From positions 1 to 11,225 of the forward strand of contig NZ_CALIMW010000072.1 in NCBI RefSeq assembly GCF_938045405.1: DNA of 11,225 nucleotides, given 5' to 3'. The translations under genes were made by a program, and so were the position numbers. This document shows, piece after piece, positions 1 through 6,421 of the stretch. Under the pieces are notes generated by a model, which saw nothing but the letters and a program-made list of their open reading frames with translations, was not told the origin of the DNA and did not search any database. The DNA comes from an uncultured Campylobacter sp. (GTDB lineage Bacteria > Campylobacterota > Campylobacteria > Campylobacterales > Campylobacteraceae). Position 1 is the stretch's first letter; each line of letters begins with the position of its first letter.

Positions 1-89
1 CCCCTAAGAAATTGATTAAATTTATCGCGAATTTTAATAAGGTAGCGAGAATTCCGACCGCAGATCCACCAAGCCCGCTCAAAATTTAA
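1..89. other. edge fragment, possible partial gene on either strand
   Basis: Two readings are open and neither can be confirmed from 89 bases. On the plus strand, frame 3 (from base 3) is open to a TAA at 87-89 and gives a basic tail ending in IPTADPPSPLKI, which could be the C-terminus of an upstream gene. On the minus strand, a TTG at about 83 begins a hydrophobic, glycine-rich stretch (SGLGGSAVGILATLL...) that would suit the first membrane helix of a protein running off the window. It has no convincing ribosome-binding site and an in-frame TAA lies just upstream. Confidence 0.2.
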
Positions 90-107
90 ATTTTACCTGG
101 ATTGAGC

Positions 108-113
108 TATAAT
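108..113 (+). promoter_or_regulatory. -10 box of the murI promoter
   Basis: A perfect TATAAT lies 34 bases before the chosen murI start at 147. No clear -35 box is visible, which is normal for Campylobacter sigma-70 promoters. A transcription start near 120 would leave a leader of about 27 nt. The box lies inside the longer open frame that begins with TTG at 102, which argues against that upstream start. Confidence 0.6.
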
Positions 114-146
114 CCCTTTTTTGAAATTTTAACCTTGGATAAAGAT

Positions 147-1469
147 TTGAAAATAGCGTTTTTTGACTCGGGTATCGGTGGGCTGAGTGTGCTCGCTGAG
201 GCTTTGCGGCGGTTTAGTGAGGCGGAGTTTTTGTATTTTGCCGACGAGGATCACGTCCCCTACGGCACGAAAAGTAGAGCCGAGATCGTGCGGCTAAGCC
301 TCGATGCGGTGGGGTTTTTGGTCTCGCGCGGCGCGGATGCGGTCGTCGTAGCTTGCAACACCGCCACGAGCGCGGCCATCTCGGAGCTTCGCGGCGCATT
401 TAGCGTGCCGGTAATCGGCATGGAGCCCGCCGTCAAGCTCGCTGCAGACAGCTTTGGCGCGCGCCCGGCGCTGCTCATCGCCACGCCGCTAACGATCGCC
501 GGCGAAAAGCTCGCGCGCCTCGTGGGGCGGCTGGAGTGCGAGACGTGGAGCCTGCCGCTACCTCGCCTCGTGGAGTTTGCGCAGGATTTGGAGTTTGGCT
601 CGCCCGCAGTTCGGGCGTATCTGCGGGAGGAGTTAGCTAAATTTGAGCTTGAACGCCTCGGTTCGCTCGTGCTTGGTTGCACGCATTTTAACTATTTTAA
701 GGACGTTTTGCGCGAAATTTTGCCGTCTCACGTGCGCATCATCGACGGCATAGGCGGCACGCTAAACCGCCTTGCAAGCGAGCTGGGTGGAGGGCTAAAG
801 CTTGCGCGCGGCGAGGATTTGCCCTCGCGGACGGCTAAATTTAACGCGGGCAGTGAGAGCATAAAAGGCAAGAACAAGCGGGGCGTAGAAGGTCGCGATA
901 ATAGCGGCCGTGGGCGCGACACAGAAAGTTGCGGCGAGAGCAAGCCCGATATGATAGAGCAAGGTATGAGCGGACTTCGTGCAGTGTCGTGCGGCGCCAG
1001 AAAAAACGGCGCAATGGGGTATGATGAGTTTTCTAACGCGGATGAGCGCGGCTTCGGCATGGATACTTCGCGCGACGTAAAATCGCAGGTTTGTACGGAT
1101 AAATTTGACGCAGACGGCGATATAAAATTTAACGCAAATTCGCAAACGGGCGAGCTGGGCGCAATCCGCGAACGCGACGGTAAGCTGGCGGGCAATGCTC
1201 GCGGCGTAGAGCAGTGCGACGAAGACAAATGCCGCATGTCGCCGCATGTCGTAGATGCGAATTTGCAGCTCAAGCTTTATTCTCGAGGCGGCGCGGATTT
1301 GTCCTTAGAATTTGAGCTGCGAAGCGAAGAGGCGGGTATTTCGCGAGTGAATTATCCAAACGGCAACAGCGTGGAGTATTTTTGCTCGGGCAGGGCGCTA
1401 GATGCGGCGCAGCTGCGCAAAGTAGAACTGTTTTTAAAGCGGCTCGATGCGATGCGAGCAATCGACTAG
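147..1469 (+). CDS. murI: glutamate racemase with a large C-terminal-third insertion
   Basis: Converts L-glutamate to D-glutamate for peptidoglycan precursors in the cytoplasm. The N-terminal 215 residues are a complete Asp/Glu racemase core: FFDSGIGGLSV (residues 5-15), VPYGTKS (37-43), the first catalytic cysteine in ACNTATS (Cys70), GMEPAVK (91-97), and the second in GCTHF (Cys178, His180), then IIDGIGGT. The usual C-terminal element, VEYFCSGRALD..., appears only near residue 408. The roughly 180 residues between are charged, glycine-rich and without recognisable motifs, so the protein is 440 aa instead of the usual 250-270. The TTG at 147 is chosen because MKIAFFDSG is the standard N-terminus and a GGAT lies 8 bases upstream. 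The frame extends back to a TTG at 102, but that would place the -10 box inside the coding region. The motifs resemble the Firmicutes-type branch more than the short C. jejuni MurI as I remember it. Confidence 0.88.
   Translation: MKIAFFDSGIGGLSVLAEALRRFSEAEFLYFADEDHVPYGTKSRAEIVRLSLDAVGFLVSRGADAVVVACNTATSAAISELRGAFSVPVIGMEPAVKLAADSFGARPALLIATPLTIAGEKLARLVGRLECETWSLPLPRLVEFAQDLEFGSPAVRAYLREELAKFELERLGSLVLGCTHFNYFKDVLREILPSHVRIIDGIGGTLNRLASELGGGLKLARGEDLPSRTAKFNAGSESIKGKNKRGVEGRDNSGRGRDTESCGESKPDMIEQGMSGLRAVSCGARKNGAMGYDEFSNADERGFGMDTSRDVKSQVCTDKFDADGDIKFNANSQTGELGAIRERDGKLAGNARGVEQCDEDKCRMSPHVVDANLQLKLYSRGGADLSLEFELRSEEAGISRVNYPNGNSVEYFCSGRALDAAQLRKVELFLKRLDAMRAID
800..1340 (+). other. low-complexity insertion inside murI
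   Basis: This stretch encodes about 180 residues with no family motif, rich in Gly, Asp, Lys, Arg, Ser and Asn, and probably disordered. Short similar phrases recur: KFNAGSES, KFDADGDIKFNANSQ. They come from AAATTTAACGC / AAATTTGACGC words, the same vocabulary that fills the non-coding DNA after the gene. The frame stays open throughout and returns to the conserved C-terminal racemase element. Boundaries are approximate because no alignment was possible. Confidence 0.6.
1231..1250 (+). repeat. perfect 10-bp tandem duplication in murI
   Basis: The 10-mer GCCGCATGTC occurs twice back to back. The unit is not a multiple of three, so gain or loss of one copy would shift the frame and remove the conserved C-terminal racemase element. 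With two copies the element at about 1368-1450 is in frame. Confidence 0.85.
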
Positions 1470-1478
1470 GCTACGCGC

Positions 1479-1696
1479 CCGTGCGTCGTAGATCCGTAGC
1501 GCAGGTTGGGATTCCAGTGCGTCATAAATCACGTCAAATTAAAATTCCTGTTCATCGCGGATCGCACCACGCAAATTAAAATTCTAGCGCATCGCAGATC
1601 GTTTCGTGAAAGTTAAAATTTTGATGCACTATAAATCGCAGCGCAGACTCAAAATTTCGCCGTTTCGTAAATCGCGCCGCATAGGCTAAAATTTCG
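1479..1696. repeat. degenerate tandem repeat, period about 37 bp
   Basis: The anchor AAAATT occurs at 1541, 1578, 1615, 1651 and 1688, giving spacings of 37, 37, 36 and 37. Between anchors lies a GC-rich segment of the form GCATCGCAGATCG (examples near 1480, 1517, 1552 and 1588), so about six units can be traced starting right after the murI stop. Units are only partly identical. Because 37 is not a multiple of three, no frame stays open across them. No gene is seen here. Confidence 0.7.
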
Positions 1697-1914
1697 CCGT
1701 GCGAAAATTTAACTCGGCTCGGCGATTTAGAAGCGGCTTCGCAACGGCGTGCGAGCAATGGTGCCTCGCTACCACCCGGCGCGCGAAAATTAAAATTTGA
1801 CGCACAAACGCCGTCATTACTGCTATCCTTCCAAATTTAATAGCGCAAGCCGAGATCGCTGTTTGCAGAAGTTACCTCGCGTCGCACGAACTATCGCTGC
1901 GGATTTGAAATTTT
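1697..1914. other. gene-free spacer between the two repeat blocks
   Basis: No reading frame with recognisable protein character, no ribosome-binding site plus start and no strong hairpin with a T-run were found. The composition continues the alternation of AAATTT words with GC-rich blocks seen on either side. Short open frames here read as composition shadows. Confidence 0.5.
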
Positions 1915-2075
1915 AAATTTAGACTAGGGCGCGGGTAAGCGGCGCGAACGAGGTTAAATTTAGCGCGCAGCGCAAACCGCCGCCGAGAAAATTTGACTAG
2001 CGGCATGTGAGATCGTGAAATTTAGCATGCCGCACTGCGAAATTTCACCGCCGCCGAGTGAAATTTAGACTAGCC
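1915..2075. repeat. degenerate repeat, period 73 bp
   Basis: The word AAATTT(A)GACTAG occurs three times, with GACTAG at 1922, 1995 and 2068, exactly 73 bases apart each time. ACCGCCGCCGAG precedes the second and third copies (1976-1987 and 2047-2058). Between them is a perfect 7-bp inverted repeat, CGGCATG (2001-2007) and CATGCCG (2026-2032). Since 73 is about twice 36.5, this may be a decayed higher-order form of the 37-bp repeat upstream. Confidence 0.6.
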
Positions 2076-2245
2076 GCGCGGCGTAAATTTTAAAATGATT
2101 AAATTCTAAGGCACCGAAACGCCCGTAAGTTTTTTCTGCGCTAGCCAAAAGCCCGCAGGCTAAATTTGAAATTCCAAAATCCGTAAAGCAAGATTTCGCG
2201 CCATGTCGTTTCGCGGGCGAGATTTATACCGCAAAATTCGGCGCC

Positions 2246-2289
2246 GTGCAGGGCAAATTTACTCTGCACCAAAGGCGCGGAGTAAATTT
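2246..2289. terminator. overlapping inverted repeats, weak terminator candidate for the eexN-like gene
   Basis: AAATTTACTC (2255-2264) and GAGTAAATTT (2280-2289) form a perfect 10-bp stem with a 15-nt loop. A competing perfect 6-bp stem, GTGCAG (2246-2251) with CTGCAC (2264-2269), shares the middle. They lie 55 bases past the stop of the minus-strand gene. The stem is AT-rich and ends in only a short T-run, so termination is a guess. Confidence 0.3.
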
Positions 2290-2344
2290 AGAATGTATTA
2301 AGAGCGCGAGAGAAGAGTTAATACTAAGCCGATACCAAAATAAT

Positions 2345-2741
2345 TTATCGTGCTTGATTTTCCAAAAAGCCCCTTAATTTCATATTGCCATTAGCCTCTT
2401 TTGCATTCATCAAATTACTATACTCAACGCTATTTTTATCTGCCGGCTCTTTCTCTTTATATTTTTCTATGATAGCCTTAGCTTCGTCCAAGTGTTCCAT
2501 ATAATACTTGACCGAATACGCCATACTTTTTTCCTCTACGACCGTTTTTGCATTTACGCAATTTTTATATGACTTACTTCCGTCTTTAAGGGTATTGAAA
2601 TCGCACTTTGCCAAAACCTCTTTGGCTTCGTCCAGATGAGCGTCGTAATACTCCTTAGTCTTTACCTCGGTATCATCGCCGCAACCAACTAATAAAGCAG
2701 CTAACACCCCCCCCCCAGAGGAACATCTTAGGATTTTTCAT
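2345..2741 (-). CDS. EexN-type lipoprotein, out of frame at a G10 tract (phase OFF)
   Basis: Begins with ATG at 2741 behind a good AAGGAG site, but a run of 10 G (2707-2716) puts the rest out of frame. As read here, translation gives a 22-residue peptide ending at TGA. With 9 G the frame is continuous: 131 aa, starting MKNPKMFLWGG, then hydrophobic VLAALL and lipobox LVGC with Cys20. The mature part (VKTKEYYDAHLDEAK..., a Cys pair, NCVNAK) matches the EexN family of entry-exclusion-like lipoproteins as I remember it. Those members with a known role act at the cell envelope to limit conjugative DNA entry; chromosomal ones are mostly uncharacterised. There is an internal duplication, YYDAHLDEAKEVLAKC and YYMEHLDEAKAIIEKY. 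No conjugation genes are visible nearby, so the role here is open. The alternative that the tract length is a sequencing error cannot be excluded. Confidence 0.72.
2707..2716 (-). repeat. homopolymeric tract, 10 G on the coding strand
   Basis: Ten consecutive C on the plus strand (G on the coding strand), located 25 bases after the ATG of the eexN-like gene, within its signal-peptide codons. Tracts of 8-12 G are the standard phase-variation elements of Campylobacter. The arithmetic is simple: 9 or 12 G keeps the lipoprotein frame open, 10 or 11 closes it. Confidence 0.9.
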
Positions 2742-2747
2742 TTCATT

Positions 2748-2753
2748 CTCCTT
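2748..2753 (-). promoter_or_regulatory. ribosome-binding site that fixes the eexN-like start
   Basis: AAGGAG on the minus strand, 6 bases before the ATG at 2741. Another ATG five bases upstream (2746) leads to a stop after two codons. This site places the true start upstream of the G-tract, so the longest uninterrupted frame, which starts with GTG inside the tract, is not the real gene start. Confidence 0.75.
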
Positions 2754-2901
2754 GTTTGAAAGTTATCGGTATTTTACTATCCGTTTACTTTAAAAATTTT
2801 GAATTGCAGGCGCACGCGCCGTTTTAACGCGGCTCGTTAGAATTCAGCTTTTAAAATTTGCTCGCACTTTTTGAAATTTCGCTTTAAAATTTTATCCGCG
2901 C

Positions 2902-2976
2902 GGCGGAATTTTACAGAGCGGGATTCTGCGGGATAAAGCAAAATTCCGCCGGGCAGAATTCCGCATCTCTGCGGAA
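2902..2976 (-). terminator. two hairpins downstream of the antiporter gene
   Basis: TTCCGCA (2959-2965) and TGCGGAA (2970-2976) form a perfect 7-bp stem with a 4-nt loop. GGCGGAATTTT (2902-2912) and AAAATTCCGCC (2940-2950) form a perfect 11-bp stem with a 27-nt loop. Both lie within about 105 bases after the stop of the minus-strand nhaC-like gene. Neither is followed by a strong T-run, so they are weak terminator or mRNA 3'-end structure candidates. Confidence 0.35.
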
Positions 2977-3006
2977 GGCAAAAGCGAAATTTAAAAATTT
3001 ACAGAG

Positions 3007-4701
3007 CTACTCCTCTATCTTTTTACCTGCAAATCGCACGAGAGCCCACGTAACGGCAAGCCCCATCGGTAGCGCGATCCAGACACTAAGCCCTAGCGCT
3101 ACGGGCAGATAGCCCGCTAGCACGGCGACCGCGCCGACGGATAGAGCGTAAGGCATCTGCGTCTTTACGTGCTCGATATGATCGCAGCCCGCGCCCATCG
3201 ACGAAAGGATCGTGGTGTCCGAAATCGGCGAGCAATGATCGCCGAAAATGGCGCCCGTAAGTACGCCCGAGATATTTACGATCATATAGGCGTGAAGCGC
3301 ATCGCCCGAAAGCCCGTAGTGAAGCCCCACGGCGTTTGCCAAAGGTATGGCAAGCGGCATTAGAATTCCCATCGTGCCGTAGCTGGTGCCCGTCGAAAAG
3401 CTAATGAACGAGCCCAGCACGAAAATCGCTACCGGAAGCAAAAATTTCGGCGTATTTTGGCTCAACATATCGACTAGATAGCGCGACGTGCCGAGCTCTT
3501 TGATGACAGAGCTGAGCGACCAGGCAAGCAGCAAGATCACGATCGTAACGATCATCGTCTTCCATCCTTTAATCCACGTAGAGATCGCCTCTCTGACGTT
3601 AAAAATTTTGCGGTAAACGCTCATAAATATAGACACGACCGTAGCAAGAAGCGCCGCTTGAAAAAGCGCGACCGACGAGTTTGCGTTGCCGAACGTCGCC
3701 TGAAGCGTCGCAAAGCTTAGCGGAGCGGCCTTTGCGGCTGCGAGGGCATCGCCCTCAAGCTTGCTTAGCCCGCTAAAATAAAAGCTCGCAAATGCGCCGC
3801 AGATTAGCACTATAAGCGGGATAACGGCGTTTGAAGCTTGCGGCTTGATCCCCTCTTTGGGCTCTAGCGTTTTATCTTCGAGCTCGGCGATGTTAGAATT
3901 TTTAGAGTGGATTTCGCCGCTCGCCGCTCGCCGCTCGGCGGAGAGCATTGGTCCGAAATCCCTGCGCATGAACGCTACGTAAACCACGAAAGCGAGCATA
4001 AAAAGATTGTAGAAGCGATACGGCATGGTTTGCACGAAGATCGAGAAGGCATTTACGTTTTGCACGCCGATCTGATCATATCCCGCTCTTATCAGAGAGA
4101 CCTCAAGACCTACCCAGGTAGAAATTAGCGCGATACCCGCAATCGGCGCGGCGGTAGCGTCGATGATGAAGGCGAGCTTTTCGCGGCTGACCTTAAATTT
4201 ATCGGTGATCGGCCGCATGACGGGGCCTACGATCAGGGCGTTTGCGTAGTCGTCGAAAAATACGAAAAGACCCATAACCCATGTCGAAATTTGCGCTGAG
4301 ATACCCGTTTTAGCGCGCTTGCTAATCCAAAGAGCCACGGCTTTCGTGCCGCCCGTCCTGCTAATCAGCGCGACCACGCCGCCGATACAAAGCACCTGCA
4401 AAAGTACGCCCGCGTTGCCTTTGCTGGCCATCGAGCCCACCACGCGCGCGACCAGATCGGTAAAGCTGCCCACAAGCGCGGAGATCGGATTGTCGTTAAC
4501 GACGGCGAGCATATAGGTGCCGCTAAAAACGCCGATGAAAAGCGATAAAATTACCTCTTTGGTAATAAAGGCAAGTGCGATCGCCACGACGGGCGGCACT
4601 AGCGTCCAGATGCCGAAAAGCTCGGCATTATGCTGCCTGGTCGCATCATCCACCGCAAACGCGGCAACCGATAAAAACATTAGTAATAGAATTTTTTTCA
4701 T
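3007..4701 (-). CDS. NhaC-family Na+/H+ antiporter
   Basis: A 564-residue inner-membrane protein with an N-terminal signal-like hydrophobic segment and roughly a dozen further hydrophobic stretches. Family signatures are clear: FFDDYANALIVGPVMRPITDK near residues 148-168, followed by SREKLAFIIDATAAPIAGIALISTW, and GDHCSPISDTT near 487-497. These are the conserved half-membrane motifs of the Na_H_antiporter (NhaC) family, whose members exchange Na+ (or in some cases organic ions) for protons. A hydrophilic loop rich in Glu and Lys sits near residues 245-290. It starts 16 bases after the stop of the upstream dehydrogenase gene on the same strand, so the two probably share a transcript. The start has only a modest GGCGAG ribosome site. 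The exact ion substrate cannot be read from the sequence. Confidence 0.88.
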   Translation of the reverse strand: MKKILLLMFLSVAAFAVDDATRQHNAELFGIWTLVPPVVAIALAFITKEVILSLFIGVFSGTYMLAVVNDNPISALVGSFTDLVARVVGSMASKGNAGVLLQVLCIGGVVALISRTGGTKAVALWISKRAKTGISAQISTWVMGLFVFFDDYANALIVGPVMRPITDKFKVSREKLAFIIDATAAPIAGIALISTWVGLEVSLIRAGYDQIGVQNVNAFSIFVQTMPYRFYNLFMLAFVVYVAFMRRDFGPMLSAERRAASGEIHSKNSNIAELEDKTLEPKEGIKPQASNAVIPLIVLICGAFASFYFSGLSKLEGDALAAAKAAPLSFATLQATFGNANSSVALFQAALLATVVSIFMSVYRKIFNVREAISTWIKGWKTMIVTIVILLLAWSLSSVIKELGTSRYLVDMLSQNTPKFLLPVAIFVLGSFISFSTGTSYGTMGILMPLAIPLANAVGLHYGLSGDALHAYMIVNISGVLTGAIFGDHCSPISDTTILSSMGAGCDHIEHVKTQMPYALSVGAVAVLAGYLPVALGLSVWIALPMGLAVTWALVRFAGKKIEE

Positions 4702-4717
4702 TTTCTCGCCTTAGAAT

Positions 4718-5464
4718 TTAATGCTTTTCGATAAAAAGCCCAGCCCAGCTCTGCTGCGTCGCCATCGCCTCAATCACGTTGATATTTACTCGGTGCGGCA
4801 TCGCTAGGCAGCTTAGCACGATCTGCGCGATATCCTCTGGCAGGATCGCATCGACCCCCTCATACACGGCCGCAGCACGCGCTAGATCGCCCTTAAAGCG
4901 CACCTCGCTAAACTCGCTCTTGCAGATACCCGGCGCGATCTCCGTCACGCGGATGCCAGTGCCGCGCAGGTCGTTGCGGATATTGCGGCTAAACTGCTTG
5001 ATAAACGCCTTGCTCGCGCCGTAAACGTGGCTACCCGGATAGGGCCACGCGCCCGCAGTCGAGCCGAGATTGAAGATATAGCCGCTTTTGCGCGCGATCA
5101 TCAGCGGCAGCACCGCCTTGGTCGAATACAGCACGCCTTTGATATTCGTATCGACCATCGTCTCCAAATCCTCAACAGGCGTCTGCGCGATCCCCTCAAG
5201 CCCGAGCGCAAGGCCTGCATTATTTACGAGCACCTCAACATCTTTGAAATTTTGCGGCAGCGCGCTTATGGAGTCAAATACCGCAGCTTTATCGCGAATA
5301 TCCGCGGCGATAATGTGCGTATTGCCTAGCTCGCTCGCTAGCTTTTGCAGCCGCTCCTTGCGGCGCCCAAGCGCAACGATCTTATAACCCTGCGCGCTAA
5401 GCGCCCTAGCGATCGCCTCGCCAAAGCCGCTCGTAGCGCCCGTGATGAATGCCGTATTTTTCAT
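4718..5464 (-). CDS. ydfG: short-chain dehydrogenase of the YdfG type (3-hydroxy acid / malonic semialdehyde)
   Basis: A 248-residue NADP-dependent classical SDR. Visible elements: cofactor glycine motif TGATSGFG (8-15), Arg34-Arg35 expected to favour NADPH, NNAG (81-84), Asn107, and the catalytic Ser135, Tyr148 and Lys152 in GSTAGAWPY...VYGASK. The C-terminal VNINVIEAMATQQSWAGL resembles E. coli YdfG, which oxidises L-allo-threonine and related 3-hydroxy acids and reduces malonic semialdehyde. The frame continues 47 codons upstream to 5605, but the ATG at 5464 is preferred: GGGGAT sits just before it and MKNTAFITGATSG is the normal SDR N-terminus. It is the first gene of a probable operon with the antiporter, which follows after 16 bases. 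The precise substrate is inferred. Confidence 0.9.
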   Translation of the reverse strand: MKNTAFITGATSGFGEAIARALSAQGYKIVALGRRKERLQKLASELGNTHIIAADIRDKAAVFDSISALPQNFKDVEVLVNNAGLALGLEGIAQTPVEDLETMVDTNIKGVLYSTKAVLPLMIARKSGYIFNLGSTAGAWPYPGSHVYGASKAFIKQFSRNIRNDLRGTGIRVTEIAPGICKSEFSEVRFKGDLARAAAVYEGVDAILPEDIAQIVLSCLAMPHRVNINVIEAMATQQSWAGLFIEKH

Positions 5465-5500
5465 ATGATCCCCTTTGCGTAAAATTTTAAATTTAGCGCA

Positions 5501-5506
5501 ATGATA
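5501..5506 (-). promoter_or_regulatory. possible -10 box for the dehydrogenase-antiporter operon
   Basis: TATCAT on the minus strand, about 37 bases before the dehydrogenase ATG, in a T-rich context (GTTTTGCGTTATCAT). It differs from consensus at one position and no -35 box is evident. The remaining spacer up to 5640 shows no gene. Confidence 0.35.
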
Positions 5507-5673
5507 ACGCAAAACGAATTTAGAATTTATGAATTTTATCTTGCGGCGCGGGCGCGGATGAAATAATACGAAGGCATTGGCAGGTTCTCTCACCCAAGCT
5601 CGCAATCGGCAGCGGATTCGGCGAGCGCACGGGCTAAATTAAAATTTTGCGCCGTTCGTTTGTCGCGGTTTGC

Positions 5674-5679
5674 TATAAT
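5674..5679 (+). promoter_or_regulatory. extended -10 box for the membrane protein gene
   Basis: TTTGCTATAAT: a perfect TATAAT preceded by TGC, an extended -10 promoter typical of Campylobacter. It lies 24 bases before the ATG at 5704, with AGGAAAAAGG between as ribosome-binding region. Its position inside the longer open frame from TTG 5647 rules that start out. Confidence 0.65.
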
Positions 5680-5703
5680 TACCTAAATTTAGGAAAAAGG
5701 CAA

Positions 5704-6399
5704 ATGAGCAAATTTATACGATTTATCCTTGTTGGTATCTGTGTTTGCGCCACTTATGCGGGTCTTAAATATGCTTTTATACTCTTTATCACGTGGCTCA
5801 TGTTTAGTGGGATATATTTTGACGGGCCGGGTGCACTGCTCGGCATACCGCTCACGTTTTTAAGCTCGTCGGTTATATTTGATTATTATTGTATTGCGCT
5901 GGGCTCTCATCTGCTCTTTTTATCGCTGCTTAAAGGGCGCGACGTGAAAACGCGGTGGATTTTACCTTTATTTTTTCTCATAACGCTCGCGTTTTGTAGT
6001 TTTTGCGTCTTAATCGGGCACGAAGATTATCAGCGCATAAACGCGCTTTTTGCACTCTTGCTTATCTCTCCTTTTACGCTCATCGCATATGCCATCGTTA
6101 CGACCGTAATCCTTGCCAAAAATAAAATTTCGGATTATTATCCGGTCTTAATCGCGATAATTTTTGTGCCCATTCATGCCGCCAGCATAGGGATATGGGG
6201 ATTAGAACGGATATATTTTGGAGTGTTTCTAAACGCGACGATACTGGGGATTTTTTATTTCACGGCGAAAATCGGGCGCGTAAATTTGATCGCACACAGA
6301 CCCACACCCGACAAAACGCAAAATTCTAAAGACCGCGTTACCAAAACGATACAAAGCAGCGCGACATTTTTAAACGAAGATATTTTAAAGAAGCGCTAA
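5704..6399 (+). CDS. polytopic membrane protein of unknown function
   Basis: 231 residues, not recognised. Six or seven hydrophobic segments can be seen: about 5-37, 43-57, 62-77, 84-105, 112-136, 145-165 and 172-190. They are followed by a hydrophilic, positively charged tail (from IGRVNLIAHRP to the end at ILKKR) that would sit in the cytoplasm. Aromatic residues are common at segment ends (YYCIAL, DYYPVL, RIYFGVF). No transporter or enzyme motif was identified. It is divergent from the dehydrogenase operon and has its own promoter and an AAAAGG ribosome site. The start at 5704 is chosen over the TTG at 5647 because the promoter lies between them. Confidence 0.75.
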   Translation: MSKFIRFILVGICVCATYAGLKYAFILFITWLMFSGIYFDGPGALLGIPLTFLSSSVIFDYYCIALGSHLLFLSLLKGRDVKTRWILPLFFLITLAFCSFCVLIGHEDYQRINALFALLLISPFTLIAYAIVTTVILAKNKISDYYPVLIAIIFVPIHAASIGIWGLERIYFGVFLNATILGIFYFTAKIGRVNLIAHRPTPDKTQNSKDRVTKTIQSSATFLNEDILKKR

Positions 6400-6421
6400 A
6401 TTTTATCCTTTTTTAGGAATT

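Noticed and set aside
102..146. N-terminal extension of murI from TTG 102
   Set aside because: The TATAAT at 108-113 lies inside it, it lacks a ribosome site, and the racemase family begins at the MKIAFFDSG equivalent.
1382..1579. 65-codon plus-strand ORF across the murI stop
   Set aside because: Shadow frame of murI running into the 37-bp repeat; no ribosome site and arginine-rich low-complexity content.
1479..1696. CRISPR array
   Set aside because: The 37-bp period is in the CRISPR range, but neither part of the unit is identical between copies, there is no separate spacer class, and no cas genes are in the window.
2129..2377. Plus-strand open frame of 83 codons (GEIYTAKFGAVQGKF...)
   Set aside because: No start codon with ribosome site, overlaps the 3' end of the eexN-like gene, and its content comes from spacer words and inverted repeats.
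2959..2976. Strong terminator after the antiporter gene
   Set aside because: The hairpin is perfect but only 7 bp and lacks a T-run on the minus strand, so it is kept only as a weak candidate.
5465..5605. 47-residue N-terminal extension of the dehydrogenase
   Set aside because: The sequence is basic and without SDR features; the ATG at 5464 has a ribosome site and the standard N-terminus.
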